From Akkermansia muciniphila (GTDB lineage Bacteria > Verrucomicrobiota > Verrucomicrobiia > Methylacidiphilales > CAMAQI01): a stretch of 33,201 nt of DNA. The notes under the pieces are model-generated. The model was not told the DNA's origin, did not search any database, and saw only the letters and a list, made by a program, of their open reading frames with translations. The position numbers were made by a program, and so were the translations under genes. Below are positions 1 through 7,888 of the stretch, one piece after another (the stretch's first letter is position 1; the number at the start of each line of letters is the position of its first letter). The DNA lies in NCBI GenBank assembly GCA_945883905.1, contig CAMCYL010000026.1, forward strand, positions 1 to 33,201, in the 5' to 3' direction.

Positions 1-20
1 CAGCAATTCCGAAAACTAAA
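1..20 (+). repeat. Left terminal inverted repeat of the IS
   Basis: It shares CAGCAATTCC, then one mismatch, then AAAAC with the reverse complement of 1979-1998. The window begins exactly at this end. Confidence 0.8.
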
Positions 21-101
21 GTTTTCGGAAGTCCCCGTCCCTTTAGGGATGGATTGAATGCATAGGGGAGCGCATCGAATCCTTTAGGATTCGAAATGCG
101 C
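7..101. other. Three consecutive hairpins at the IS left end
   Basis: Three near-perfect palindromes with 2-nt apexes lie in a row. The first pairs 7-17 with 20-30 (11 bp, arm TTCCGAAAACT). The second pairs 38-42 with 45-49 (TCCCT/AGGGA). The third pairs 70-83 with 86-101 (GCGCAT plus CGAATCCT against AGGATTCG and ATGCGC, with a 2-nt AA bulge at 94-95). The last two share the core CCTTTAGG. They lie downstream of the transposase stop. They could stop transcription, block read-through, or bind transposase. None is followed by a clear T-tract. Confidence 0.7.
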
Positions 102-162
102 TGGGGATCGGGGGGAGTCAATGGAGGGATAATCGAGCGAATCGTTTCTACACCACGGGGGA

Positions 163-1623
163 TCAGTGATCGGGACGGAGTCGAATTTGAGCGACTGGAG
201 GGATCGGTTCCGTGAAGACTCTATAAGCGAAGGCTTCAGAGAGGAGTCTCGCAAGATTTTTCACTGATCCGATTTGTTTGATCACTTTTTTCAGTAATGA
301 GCCTTTGGCGACCAGTTGCTGGATGGTATGAGCCATGAGCATCATGACAAAGAAGCATTGGTAGCCTTGACGATCACGGGTGTAGGCGTGTTCGAGATTG
401 AATCCCCCATTTTTTAAAACATTAAATCCTTCATTTTCGCAGCGCCAGCGCTGCCGTCCCGCTTGAGCGTTGGACACCACATTGGAGCGATCAATCGCTT
501 GATGGCTGATCCATGAAAAAGAGGTTATTTTCACTTTTTTCCCCGCATTATTGAGAACCTCTCGCTCTTCTTGGCTTTGCCATTCTTCTTCCTCTAAAAA
601 AACGACTGAGAGTTTAAGCCCTTGATAGTCAATGTCGTTGACCCATTGATAAGTTTTGTTTCTGGTTTTTTGATCTGGGCGGGTCTCTTTAATTACGAGC
701 TTGTTTTGAGGACATAACTTAAGGATCTCCTGAGCATCACGCCAAAAAGCGCTCAGATCGGTTTCTTTCAAATTAAGCGAGTAGCCCCAGCCGTATTGTT
801 GACAGGTACGAATCACATTTTGATCCGCATAGAGTGCATCTCCCAAGAGCCAGATCGGAGTCTGGGGAAAGGCTCCTTTAATTTTTTTTGCAAGTCGGTG
901 AAAGGCTTTAATTTCGCAGTCCTGCTTCGAGGCGTTGACCTCCATGTTTTCGATAAATTCGACGGCAATCGGAATCGCAAATCCTTCTTCTAAAACAAGA
1001 AACGTAACTAATGCGGATCGATGATAGGTGGTTGTCCCATCCACACGCACTCGTTTAAGGCTGTGTGCGTCATAAGGACGAGCCGAGGAGCCCCCTCCGG
1101 TGCCATCAAAGGCGAGCATCCATCGATTGCCGTGCTTTCCAAAGTCGAAGCTTTTGCCTCGAATCAGTGTCTGAATCGTCTTAAACCATGCCTGCTCCAA
1201 GAAAACGGGATCGAGTTTTTTGAAAAACCCGATCACCGTATCCACGCTCGCAAGGTCGCTTTCGGAGCAGCCCGTGAATAAACAAAAATTACGAACAAAC
1301 TGAGTATCTCCTTTCCTTAACCCGTGCTGATGCAAGCTGCCTTGATGGGTCAAAAAAAGCGAGAGCCCCCAATAAACAAAGTGGGGAACGCTGTAATAAA
1401 TGAAATCCTGATCTCGATGATCTGGAAGCTTCGAGATCTCCTCAGGAAACGCCTTTAAGAAGTGCTCGATCGTTTGCTTGTAACTTTCGAAGACTGGCGG
1501 ATTTTGCTCTTTGACTTGCGAGGGACGCCCCTGCTTGCGCGTACGTGACGCCGCAGGATCATCTCCGAATGTTTGCTCACCTGTCGAATCAGCTTTTTGA
1601 GTTCCTTGTAGTTTTTTGTCCAT
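163..1623 (-). CDS. IS4-like DDE transposase
   Basis: This 486-residue protein would catalyse cutting and joining of the element ends. A DDE catalytic core is visible: the first Asp in A-F-D-G-T-G (about residue 173), the second Asp in L-L-G-D-A-L-Y-A-D (about 262), and a Glu in R-W-R-C-E-N-E-G-F-N-V-L-K (about 395-407), which resembles the IS4 Y-R-E-K signature. The ATG at 1623 has a plausible ribosome site, GAGG at 1631-1634, 7 nt upstream. The first ~55 residues are Arg/Lys/Gln-rich and overlap the accessory ORF in another frame, so the true N-terminus may instead come from a -1 frameshift out of that ORF. No stop or deletion interrupts the core. The exact IS group (IS4 versus an unclassified group) is uncertain. 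Confidence 0.88.
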   Translation of the reverse strand: MDKKLQGTQKADSTGEQTFGDDPAASRTRKQGRPSQVKEQNPPVFESYKQTIEHFLKAFPEEISKLPDHRDQDFIYYSVPHFVYWGLSLFLTHQGSLHQHGLRKGDTQFVRNFCLFTGCSESDLASVDTVIGFFKKLDPVFLEQAWFKTIQTLIRGKSFDFGKHGNRWMLAFDGTGGGSSARPYDAHSLKRVRVDGTTTYHRSALVTFLVLEEGFAIPIAVEFIENMEVNASKQDCEIKAFHRLAKKIKGAFPQTPIWLLGDALYADQNVIRTCQQYGWGYSLNLKETDLSAFWRDAQEILKLCPQNKLVIKETRPDQKTRNKTYQWVNDIDYQGLKLSVVFLEEEEWQSQEEREVLNNAGKKVKITSFSWISHQAIDRSNVVSNAQAGRQRWRCENEGFNVLKNGGFNLEHAYTRDRQGYQCFFVMMLMAHTIQQLVAKGSLLKKVIKQIGSVKNLARLLSEAFAYRVFTEPIPPVAQIRLRPDH

Positions 1624-1832
1624 ACTCGTACCTCGTCCACCAAATCCACGGGTACATAGACCGCTTTGGTCTTTCCCTTGACCTTGGAGGTCAATCGATA
1701 GTTCGTGTGGCTCGATCCTGGGAGCGTAATCCCCACGAGACTTCCCTCGATAAAGGGCTCAGTGGCTCGGATCTTTTTGATGCAGGCGTCACGTAAAGTG
1801 ACGAAACGACTCGGTAATATGGGACTTTTCAT
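1455..1832 (-). CDS. IS accessory ORF, DUF6788-like
   Basis: This ORF of about 125 codons is upstream of the transposase and overlaps it by 169 nt in another frame. The first ~90 residues look like real protein: a G-S-L motif, then Y-R-L-T-S-K-V-K-G-K-T-K and A-V-Y-V-P-V-D-L-V-D-E-V, then a K/L-rich helix. From memory this matches the DUF6788 type of small protein found upstream of transposases, which has a G-S-L...Y...R-T-V-Y-V-P layout; the family's zinc-type cysteines are not evident here. After about residue 90 the sequence turns Arg/Lys/Ser-rich, as expected where the other frame is under selection. The ATG at 1832 is chosen over an upstream TTG at 1838. It has no obvious Shine-Dalgarno. 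Its function is unknown; it could act alone or as the N-terminal part of a frameshifted transposase. Confidence 0.65.
   Translation of the reverse strand: MKSPILPSRFVTLRDACIKKIRATEPFIEGSLVGITLPGSSHTNYRLTSKVKGKTKAVYVPVDLVDEVRVWTKNYKELKKLIRQVSKHSEMILRRHVRASRGVPRKSKSKIRQSSKVTSKRSSTS
1611..1617 (-). promoter_or_regulatory. Candidate -1 frameshift slippery heptamer A_AAA_AAC
   Basis: On the minus strand, the accessory ORF reads ACA-AAA-AAC-TAC, so the last A of ACA plus AAA-AAC forms the canonical heptamer A_AAA_AAC in the correct phase. A -1 slip moves the ribosome into GAC-AAA-AAA-CTA, which is the transposase frame. The product would fuse about 73 residues of the accessory ORF to the transposase. 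The transposase ATG lies only a few bases upstream, so internal initiation is the competing route. I did not identify a firm downstream stimulatory structure. Confidence 0.6.
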
Positions 1833-1838
1833 ACACAA

Positions 1839-1866
1839 CGTATAGATACGTGGTGTATTTTGGCAA
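1839..1866 (-). promoter_or_regulatory. Possible IS promoter
   Basis: On the minus strand, TTGCCA (1866-1861) and TATACG (1844-1839) are 16 nt apart and lie just before the accessory ORF. The match to -35/-10 consensus is modest, and the -10 box is only about 7 nt from the ATG, which would give an almost leaderless mRNA. Confidence 0.25.
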
Positions 1867-1902
1867 GAAAATAATACGTGCGAAACAATCTTTTTTTAAG
1901 AA

Positions 1903-1923
1903 AAAGAGACAAAATGTCTCTTT
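1903..1923. terminator. Hairpin at the promoter-side end of the IS
   Basis: AAAGAGACA (1903-1911) pairs perfectly with TGTCTCTTT (1915-1923) around an AAA loop. Read on the minus strand, the stem is followed by a T/C-rich run. In that direction it would terminate outside transcription entering the IS before the transposase genes, a protective arrangement known for several IS families. Confidence 0.45.
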
Positions 1924-1978
1924 CGGGGCTTTTGAGAGGTCGATGTCCGATCAAACCATCGCAAAATCGTGCGAAGGT

Positions 1979-1998
1979 TTAGGTTTTAGGAATTGCTG
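1979..1998 (-). repeat. Right terminal inverted repeat of the IS
   Basis: Its reverse complement begins CAGCAATTCC-t-AAAAC, matching the left end at 1-20. Confidence 0.8.
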
Positions 1999-2218
1999 TA
2001 ACCCATCAGCCTAACAGTCGAACAGCACAACATTTATGTAAGGGCTGACGAGAATAAGGATCAAATGATGGGGGAGAGACTCTTTACCGACTCCTGATAA
2101 AGTTCATGTTGGAAAATAGAGCTCAGTAACTCAACTCATAAATGTACCCGCCATTCCAGTCTTATTTACTTTTAAGAAAGAATTTGAATTGTTCTTAAAG
2201 ATATGATGAAATGAATTC
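1999..2218. other. Gap between the IS and the LysR gene
   Basis: No ORF, RNA gene or strong hairpin was recognised. It should hold the promoter of the LysR gene. A TATGAT-like box is at about 2201-2206, but no well-spaced -35 box is convincing. If the LysR gene once had a divergent target, it would have lain where the IS is now. Confidence 0.5.
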
Positions 2219-3139
2219 ATGGATAATCTCTTAGACACTCGCCAGCTCAAAGCCTTCTATCAAGTGGCCCATACCGGAAGCTTTACAAAAGCAGCGGTCG
2301 AACTCCAACTCACTCAATCTGCAATCAGTCACGCCATTAAAGATCTCGAAGAAAATTTAAAATGCTCAATTTTTGATAAGGTCGGTAAGCGTGCCGTCTT
2401 AAATCAGGCAGGAGAACAACTGCTCATCAGAACCCATAAAATATTCAAGGAGATGCAAGATGCCCATCTCGATATCCAACACTTAAATGAATGGGGACGG
2501 GGACGCATCCGCATCGGAGCCAGCACCACCGCCTGTCAATACCTCCTTCCCAATGTCCTACGAGAATTCAAAGAAAGCTTCCCTAAATACTCAATCTCGA
2601 TTGAACCGATCAGCGGAAACGAGGGAGTCGACCTGCTCGTGAATAATAAAATCGATATCGCTTTCACCCTACAACCATGGATGGAAAATCGAGTCGACTT
2701 CAAGGAGATCTTCGTCGACGAAATGGTCTATATCGTCAGTCCATTTCACCCGTGGGCAACCATTCGCCGTGCCTCCCATTCCGATATTTCTAAGCAAAAA
2801 TTCATTCTTTACCCGCGTCAAAGCTACACCTACAAAATGATCGAAAGTTATTTTGCCAAAGATAATATCTCCCTCCCCCAAGCCCTCGAACTCGGAAGCA
2901 TGGAGGCGATTAAAGAACTCATTAAGATCGGAATGGGAATCGGAATTCTCGCCCCGTGGATTGCCGCCAACGAACTCAAAGAGGGAAAACTCGTCGCCGT
3001 TCCCCTCGGAAAACGAAAACTCAAACGCCATTGGGGAATCGTCGTCCTTAAAACAAAAAGAATGAGCCTAGCCGAAGAGACCTTTGTCAGCCTCTGTCGA
3101 ACATTCTCAGAACAACTCCTCTCCACAACCGAGTCCTAA
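2219..3139 (+). CDS. LysR-type transcriptional regulator
   Basis: This 306-residue protein has the usual LysR length and layout. An N-terminal winged helix-turn-helix spans residues 5-65, with the typical L-K-A-F-Y-Q-V-A-H-T-G-S-F-T-K-A-A and L-T-Q-S-A-I-S-H-A-I-K-D-L-E-E motifs. A periplasmic-binding-like effector domain runs from about 90 to 295. The domain resembles the CysB/CbbR/CysL group, but the effector cannot be predicted. The ATG at 2219 gives a proper N-terminus; no Shine-Dalgarno is visible. The nearest genes are an IS upstream and cheW 51 nt downstream on the same strand, so the regulated target is not obvious. It may control an operon elsewhere or one displaced by the IS. Confidence 0.93.
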   Translation: MDNLLDTRQLKAFYQVAHTGSFTKAAVELQLTQSAISHAIKDLEENLKCSIFDKVGKRAVLNQAGEQLLIRTHKIFKEMQDAHLDIQHLNEWGRGRIRIGASTTACQYLLPNVLREFKESFPKYSISIEPISGNEGVDLLVNNKIDIAFTLQPWMENRVDFKEIFVDEMVYIVSPFHPWATIRRASHSDISKQKFILYPRQSYTYKMIESYFAKDNISLPQALELGSMEAIKELIKIGMGIGILAPWIAANELKEGKLVAVPLGKRKLKRHWGIVVLKTKRMSLAEETFVSLCRTFSEQLLSTTES

Positions 3140-3190
3140 CTCACTCGCTTTCTTCGTTGACGCCTCTTAAAGATTAACTAGATTTATGAT

Positions 3191-3691
3191 ATGAGCATCG
3201 TCGCAGATACCCCAAGAACTCAGGCAAACGCAGCGAAATATCTCACCTTTGTCCTCGGACATGAGTCCTACGGGGTCGGTGTCCTTAAAGTCCGAGAAAT
3301 CATTCGGATGTTAAACATCACCCCCGTCCCCAAGATGCCCGATTTTCTAAAAGGAGTCATTAATCTCCGTGGAAAAGTCATTCCAGTGGTCGATCTACGA
3401 ATGCGCTTTAAACTTGCGGTCATCGAAACGACCGAACGGACTTGTATCATTGTCATGCAAATTGAACATGACTCAGGAGTCATTTCTCAAGTGGGACTGA
3501 TCGTCGATGCCGTTGAAGAGGTCGTTAATATTCCAATCGCCGATATCGAAGAAACCCCCGATTTCGGAAATAAATTAAAGACCGATTACATTACCGGAAT
3601 GGCCAAAGTAAAAGGCTCCGTTAAAACTCTTCTCAACATCGATAAAGTCATCTCTGCGAGCGATATTGAGCCCCTCATTCACGGAGCCTAA
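3191..3691 (+). CDS. cheW: Chemotaxis adaptor protein CheW
   Basis: This 166-residue cytoplasmic protein is of typical CheW length and would couple chemoreceptors to the CheA kinase. The diagnostic elements are all present: F-V-L-G-H-E-S-Y-G-V near residue 20, V-R-E-I-I near 35, the conserved G-V-I-N-L-R-G-K-V-I-P-V-V-D-L stretch at about 55-70, and G-L-I-V-D-A-V in the middle. It stands apart from other chemotaxis genes; the only receptor in the window is 17.7 kb away at 21355. The gene follows the LysR gene by 51 nt and may be co-transcribed. It converges with hisS, and the 56-nt gap contains only a palindrome ACAGATCTGT (3723-3732), not a convincing terminator. A CheV-like receiver is absent, so this is a stand-alone CheW. 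Confidence 0.93.
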   Translation: MSIVADTPRTQANAAKYLTFVLGHESYGVGVLKVREIIRMLNITPVPKMPDFLKGVINLRGKVIPVVDLRMRFKLAVIETTERTCIIVMQIEHDSGVISQVGLIVDAVEEVVNIPIADIEETPDFGNKLKTDYITGMAKVKGSVKTLLNIDKVISASDIEPLIHGA

Positions 3692-3747
3692 CCCTTTCCC
3701 TCTCTTCATTTCGTCTATAAAGACAGATCTGTTGTTTTCGAAATACT

Positions 3748-4965
3748 TTATTTTTCGTTCACTGAGATTTGCAGTAGATCGATTAAAGAAATCTTGATTT
3801 GATCCCGTGTCGCAATGGTTTTAAGTAAAACAGCCCCCTCATCAATCGTCGCATCGACGATAATCACCTTCACTGCCCCGCGACTTTCCGCAGCTTCAAA
3901 CTGTTTCACGAGTTTCTGAGAGTTCAAAGCGTAATCAACTTTACAGCCCTGATCACGAAGTTGATGAATCAACCCAAAGGCTCGATCTCGATAAGATTCA
4001 TCGGCAATCGCCACATAATAATCTAATTGAGCACTCTTTTGAGAGAGTAACCCCTTCGACTTTAAAAGCTCAGATAATACAACATCCCCTAAGCCAAATC
4101 CAAGCGCAGGAAGAGCAACATCACAAAGATTCTTGAGCAATGAGTCATATCGTCCCCCCCCTGCAATCGCTCGAAATTCGCCAGAACGATCAAAGGCCTC
4201 AAAAACAATCCCAGTATAATAGGCAAGTCCACGAACGATTCTAAAATCCACTTGAATATAATCCTCAAGCCCCATTCCCTTTAAACCGTTCATCACGGTC
4301 GAAATTCGTTCGCTCGCAGCCCCCTCCGTAAATATCTTTTCAATTTTTTCCGCTAAAGGACCCAACTTTTCCCGAGTCACCTCCGGCTTTTCGCGTTCAC
4401 TTTTATCAATAGCCTGGAGCTTAGAATACCATTCCGATTCCGGAACTCCATTTTCTATCAAAAAATCAATCCAAAACTGACGATCACTCATTCGAACCAC
4501 AAAATCTTTAGAACTCAATCCAAAGCCTCGTAAGACATCAATCAAACAGGCGATCAGCTCAATATCCGCACTTAAACTCTCCTCTCCAACAATATCGCAA
4601 TTAAGTTGGTAATGCTCTCTTAACCGCCCTTTTTGAGGGCGTTCGTATCGGAATACCTGAGGAAGCGCCATCCACTTGAGCGGTTTTTTAAAATCACGAT
4701 GACGGGCAGCAACCATTCGAGCAAAGGTCGGAGTCATTTCCGGTCGAAGTGTTACGGGCCGTTCTCCCTTATCGATAAAATTATAAAGCTGTCCGACGAT
4801 CTCCTCTCCCGATTTCTTTGTAAAAAGATCCAAAGGCTCCAAAGGAGGTCCATCGTACTCGACAAATCCGTAGCCACTCGCCACCCGTCGCCAAGTTTCA
4901 AAGATAAAGGCTCTTTGCGCAAAGGCCTCTGGGTAAAAATCACGGAATCCATTCAAAGCTTGCAT
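3748..4965 (-). CDS. hisS: Histidine--tRNA ligase
   Basis: This 405-residue class II synthetase charges tRNA-His. The catalytic core is intact: V-T-L-R-P-E-M-T-P (71-79), motif 2 with F-R-Y-E-R-P (105-110), the histidine-binding R-G-L-A-Y-Y-T-G (245-252), A-I-A-G-G-G-R-Y-D (266-274), and motif 3 at A-L-G-F-G-L-G-D (287-294). A C-terminal anticodon-binding domain (about 315-400) is present, which argues against the regulatory paralogue HisZ. The L-A-Y-Y form, where E. coli has L-D-Y-Y, occurs in a known HisRS subset including plant enzymes. The ATG at 4965 gives the normal start M-Q-A-L-N-G-F-R-D. It lies 60 nt downstream of mazG and is probably the last gene of that transcript. Confidence 0.96.
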   Translation of the reverse strand: MQALNGFRDFYPEAFAQRAFIFETWRRVASGYGFVEYDGPPLEPLDLFTKKSGEEIVGQLYNFIDKGERPVTLRPEMTPTFARMVAARHRDFKKPLKWMALPQVFRYERPQKGRLREHYQLNCDIVGEESLSADIELIACLIDVLRGFGLSSKDFVVRMSDRQFWIDFLIENGVPESEWYSKLQAIDKSEREKPEVTREKLGPLAEKIEKIFTEGAASERISTVMNGLKGMGLEDYIQVDFRIVRGLAYYTGIVFEAFDRSGEFRAIAGGGRYDSLLKNLCDVALPALGFGLGDVVLSELLKSKGLLSQKSAQLDYYVAIADESYRDRAFGLIHQLRDQGCKVDYALNSQKLVKQFEAAESRGAVKVIIVDATIDEGAVLLKTIATRDQIKISLIDLLQISVNEK

Positions 4966-5025
4966 AGGAGGGATTCAAGGGAGTCCCATGCACCGAATCA
5001 ACCTAAAACGAAAGTGACCCCAACA

Positions 5026-5817
5026 CTATTTCATTTTCTTAGCCACATTGCGCCAAGCCTCATCCATCTCTTCGACATGAAAAGACTCTAAACTCCGTCC
5101 CTCCTTCTCTAAATGATTCTTCATCACTTCGAATCGACGCTGAAACTTCAATGTCCCCTTGCGACAGGAGTCCTCGGCATCTAATTTTAGATGACGGGCC
5201 AAATTACAAATCACTAAAAACAGATCCCCCAGCTCTTCATCTAAACGCTCTTGAGATCCCTGATTCACCATTTCCTCTTCCAACTCAGCGAGCTCCTCTT
5301 TTACTTTCTCAAGAACAGCAAATCGATCGCTCCAATCAAAACCGGTCTTAGCCGCCTTTTTTTGAACCTCTTGAGATCTCATTAAAGCCGGAAAAACAGT
5401 CGGAATTCCCTCAAAAAATCCTTTCCGTTCCGGCTTCTCTTTCATTTTGATCTCATTCCAATTCTTCAATACCGTCTCCGTATCAGGAGCTGAAACATCG
5501 CCAAAAACGTGCGGATGACGGCGAATCAATTTATCGCCGATGGTCTGCGCCACATCCAAGAAATTAAAAACCGATTTTTCTTTTTCAAGCTGGGAATGAA
5601 AAACAACCTGTAAAAGAAGATCTCCCAACTCCTCCTTTAATAATTCTCCATCCTCTAAATCAATCGCCTCAAGAACCTCATAAGACTCCTCAATTAAATT
5701 ATTTTTAATCGTCTTATGGTTCTGCTCTTGATCCCAAGGACATCCCTGGGGGCTCCTCAGAATCTCCATGATTTTTAATAATCGTGAAACCGGTTCCTTC
5801 GGAAGATCAAACTTCAT
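5026..5817 (-). CDS. mazG: Nucleoside triphosphate pyrophosphohydrolase MazG
   Basis: This 263-residue protein has the full-length two-domain MazG form. It hydrolyses NTPs and dNTPs to NMP and pyrophosphate, clearing damaged nucleotides and affecting ppGpp-linked stress. The N-terminal domain has G-C-P-W-D-Q-E-Q (25-32), the metal-binding E-E-S-Y-E (43-47) and E-E-L-G-D (62-66). The C-terminal domain repeats the pattern with E-E-L-A-E-L-E-E-E and D-E-E-L-G-D. The ATG at 5817 overlaps the stop of the upstream BY-kinase gene by 11 nt, so translation of the two is probably coupled. There is no mazEF pair beside it, so the name does not imply a toxin system here. Confidence 0.95.
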   Translation of the reverse strand: MKFDLPKEPVSRLLKIMEILRSPQGCPWDQEQNHKTIKNNLIEESYEVLEAIDLEDGELLKEELGDLLLQVVFHSQLEKEKSVFNFLDVAQTIGDKLIRRHPHVFGDVSAPDTETVLKNWNEIKMKEKPERKGFFEGIPTVFPALMRSQEVQKKAAKTGFDWSDRFAVLEKVKEELAELEEEMVNQGSQERLDEELGDLFLVICNLARHLKLDAEDSCRKGTLKFQRRFEVMKNHLEKEGRSLESFHVEEMDEAWRNVAKKMK

Positions 5818-7885
5818 TTTTTCCTATGCTTTTTTGAGGAGTATAATAGTCGCGATATTTATAATAGTAGTTATCTGGAATATCCTCAGAGAATCCGTTT
5901 AAAATCATTCCAAGAACAGGAATATTTCTCGTCTTTAAACCATTCAAAGAGGATTGTACCTGCCTTACCTTCGTGAAATTTGCCCGAAACACCATAATCA
6001 CCCCATCGATCGATGGGGCTAAGGTGGTTGTATCATCAGCCACTAAAATAGGAGCACTATCAAAGATCACAAAGTCATAGCGCCCCTTCATCTCCTCGAT
6101 AATCGCCTCAATAATCTCTCCGCATAAAAAATCACCGGGGGCATTCATCGGATTTCCCGCAGTTAAAATATGTAAATTCGGAATATGCGTCGGAAGAACA
6201 GTGTTCCCCCAAGAGACGGTTCCTTCCAAAACATCAGAAAAGCCACACAAAGGATCTAATCCAAAGTCAGCCGCAAGATGTCCCATTCGTAAATCGGCAT
6301 CGACCAACAAGACAGAGGCCTCCGTCATCGCTAAAGTGACAGCAAGATTGGCCGATATCGTCGATTTTCCCTCTTGTGGAATGGAACTTGAAATAAGAAT
6401 CGTTCGGAGTTTTTTGCGATTCGGTAAAAATAAAAGGGAAGAGCGCAAATTTCGAAAGGATTCTGCCAACACCCTTCGATCATCATTGGATTGAAGAACA
6501 GGAAATCGCTTCTGTCCTGTCGTTACTTTCTCATAAGGAATCTGAGCGAGAATCGGAAGTTTAAACTGATCATAGAGTTCATTCGAGTTTCCCACACGAT
6601 CATCAAACTTATAAATCAACAATAAAATGATTCCCCCTAAAATAAGTCCCCCCACAAAAGCATTCACAAAATGAGTGACCGTATTCTTGGATATCTCATT
6701 CGCATCTTCTGCCCATTGCATCACTCGAATCAATTCCTGATTTACATTTTTTCCAATATCTAAGCTCTGAACGCTTTTTAAAATTTGATTATAACTCTCC
6801 TTTGTCCGTTGAATCTGTGATGTGAGCCGTTGATATTCGGCATCTTTTCGATTCGCCTCCAGTCCCTTCTCCTCCCACTCCTTTAAACTCTCCTCTAAAT
6901 TGATTAACTCCGATTTTAACGACTTCACTCGCAACTCATTATCCGCCTTTAAATTTGCAAGCTGAACTTGACTGGCCTCCTTGTTTTGTTGCTCAAGAAT
7001 TGAAATTAAACGCTGTAACTTTGCGACCTCATCCTTCGCTTTTAACATTTTAGGATGTTGCGGCTTTAAAACTTGAGTTAATCGATCGACCTCCGCCATT
7101 TGTTGAACGAGTTGCTGACGAGAACTAATATATTGCCCCTCAAGAGTCGTCGCAAAATCCTTAGGGGAGTTATTCGCATTTGCCGAGTCATTCCCCTCCA
7201 TCCTTTTTGATCGCTGCGCAAGTTGTTCTGTCGTCATTTGCTCTAAAAGCTGTAACTCAGAGGTAAGGGTCGATTTTTTTGTTTTTAACTGTGAAAGAAA
7301 TTGAGCTGAAGCACGCGACTGCTCCTCCCAATAAGTCATATTATTTTTTTCTTTGAAATCATAAAATTCTTTTTCATTCGCAAGCAACTCTTTCTCTGTT
7401 TTTTCCAATGAAATATTCATCTGCTTTGCCATATCCTCGACTCTCTCCCCCCGCTCCTCCGATTTAAAGGCGATAAACTCCTGCATAATCGCATTCACAT
7501 AAAGTTGCGTATAAACAGGATCGGTCCCCTTTCCTCGAATAATAAAAATGGAAACCCCTCTTCTTTGCTCCACTATAATATCGGCCCGCCCGATCACATT
7601 CGGATTCTCTAATTGAACTCGACTTTGAGCTCGATGCTTAACCACAGAGCTCTCTAAAATCTCCTTTTGATTTCCAAAAAAGGTGGTCGACTCCTCACTG
7701 ACGATTGCGGCTTCCTTGATATTCACAAGAAGACTCACTTTCATCTTTCCAACCGACTCATATAAAACCGGCCGATTCGAAATCTTATTGGCTGCATAGG
7801 CAATCGCTAAGCTGACCGTAATAAACGGAACCCACCAATGCTTTATGAGCAGAACTTTGTATCGATTAAATTGCGTCCAAAACAT
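5807..7885 (-). CDS. Wzz/BY-kinase polysaccharide co-polymerase
   Basis: This 692-residue inner-membrane protein fuses a Wzz-type chain-length domain to a bacterial tyrosine kinase, the Wzc-like one-piece form used in capsule or exopolysaccharide synthesis. The first membrane segment is near residues 16-34 and the second at about 406-427, and between them lies a long periplasmic coiled-coil region. The kinase shows Walker A with S-I-P-Q-E-G-K-S-T (about 501-509), A' with V-L-L-V-D-A-D-L-R-M-G (526-536), and Walker B with F-V-I-F-D-S-A-P (607-614). The C-terminal tyrosine cluster, N-Y-Y-Y-K-Y-R-D-Y-Y (about 674-683), is the usual autophosphorylation site. It starts 3 nt after the Wza-like gene and overlaps mazG, so it is clearly in an operon. 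No glycosyltransferase lies nearby. Confidence 0.94.
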   Translation of the reverse strand: MFWTQFNRYKVLLIKHWWVPFITVSLAIAYAANKISNRPVLYESVGKMKVSLLVNIKEAAIVSEESTTFFGNQKEILESSVVKHRAQSRVQLENPNVIGRADIIVEQRRGVSIFIIRGKGTDPVYTQLYVNAIMQEFIAFKSEERGERVEDMAKQMNISLEKTEKELLANEKEFYDFKEKNNMTYWEEQSRASAQFLSQLKTKKSTLTSELQLLEQMTTEQLAQRSKRMEGNDSANANNSPKDFATTLEGQYISSRQQLVQQMAEVDRLTQVLKPQHPKMLKAKDEVAKLQRLISILEQQNKEASQVQLANLKADNELRVKSLKSELINLEESLKEWEEKGLEANRKDAEYQRLTSQIQRTKESYNQILKSVQSLDIGKNVNQELIRVMQWAEDANEISKNTVTHFVNAFVGGLILGGIILLLIYKFDDRVGNSNELYDQFKLPILAQIPYEKVTTGQKRFPVLQSNDDRRVLAESFRNLRSSLLFLPNRKKLRTILISSSIPQEGKSTISANLAVTLAMTEASVLLVDADLRMGHLAADFGLDPLCGFSDVLEGTVSWGNTVLPTHIPNLHILTAGNPMNAPGDFLCGEIIEAIIEEMKGRYDFVIFDSAPILVADDTTTLAPSIDGVIMVFRANFTKVRQVQSSLNGLKTRNIPVLGMILNGFSEDIPDNYYYKYRDYYTPQKSIGKNEV

Positions 7886-7888
7886 AAT

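Larger units (their letters stand above)
1..1998 (-). mobile_element. Insertion sequence, IS4-like, with accessory ORF
   Basis: The two ends match as terminal inverted repeats. The first 20 bases start CAGCAATTCC-g-AAAAC, and the reverse complement of 1979-1998 starts CAGCAATTCC-t-AAAAC; similarity continues less strictly for about 28 bases. Between them lie a transposase and a small upstream ORF, both on the minus strand, with short non-coding ends rich in hairpins. The length of about 2.0 kb is rather long for an IS4-type element, which fits the extra ORF. The left flank is outside the window, so a target-site duplication cannot be checked; the right flank begins TAACCC. Both ORFs are open and both ends are present, so the element may be active. 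It sits just upstream of a LysR gene and may have separated it from a divergent target gene. Confidence 0.85.

Noticed and set aside
796-1281. Plus-strand open frames inside the IS
   Set aside because: They lie antisense to the transposase and have no family-like content or ribosome site.
1545-1796. Plus-strand open frame across the ORF overlap of the IS
   Set aside because: It is antisense to two frames that are better supported.
2669-3126. Minus-strand frames opposite the LysR gene
   Set aside because: They are shadows of a gene with clear domains; composition follows the antisense codons.
3723-3732. Palindrome ACAGATCTGT between cheW and hisS as a terminator
   Set aside because: There is no loop and no proper T-tract for either gene.
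4483-4520. hisS as the regulatory paralogue hisZ
   Set aside because: The C-terminal anticodon-binding domain and all catalytic motifs are present.
5026-5817. mazG as part of a mazEF toxin system
   Set aside because: No mazE or mazF lies nearby, and MazG is a housekeeping pyrophosphohydrolase.
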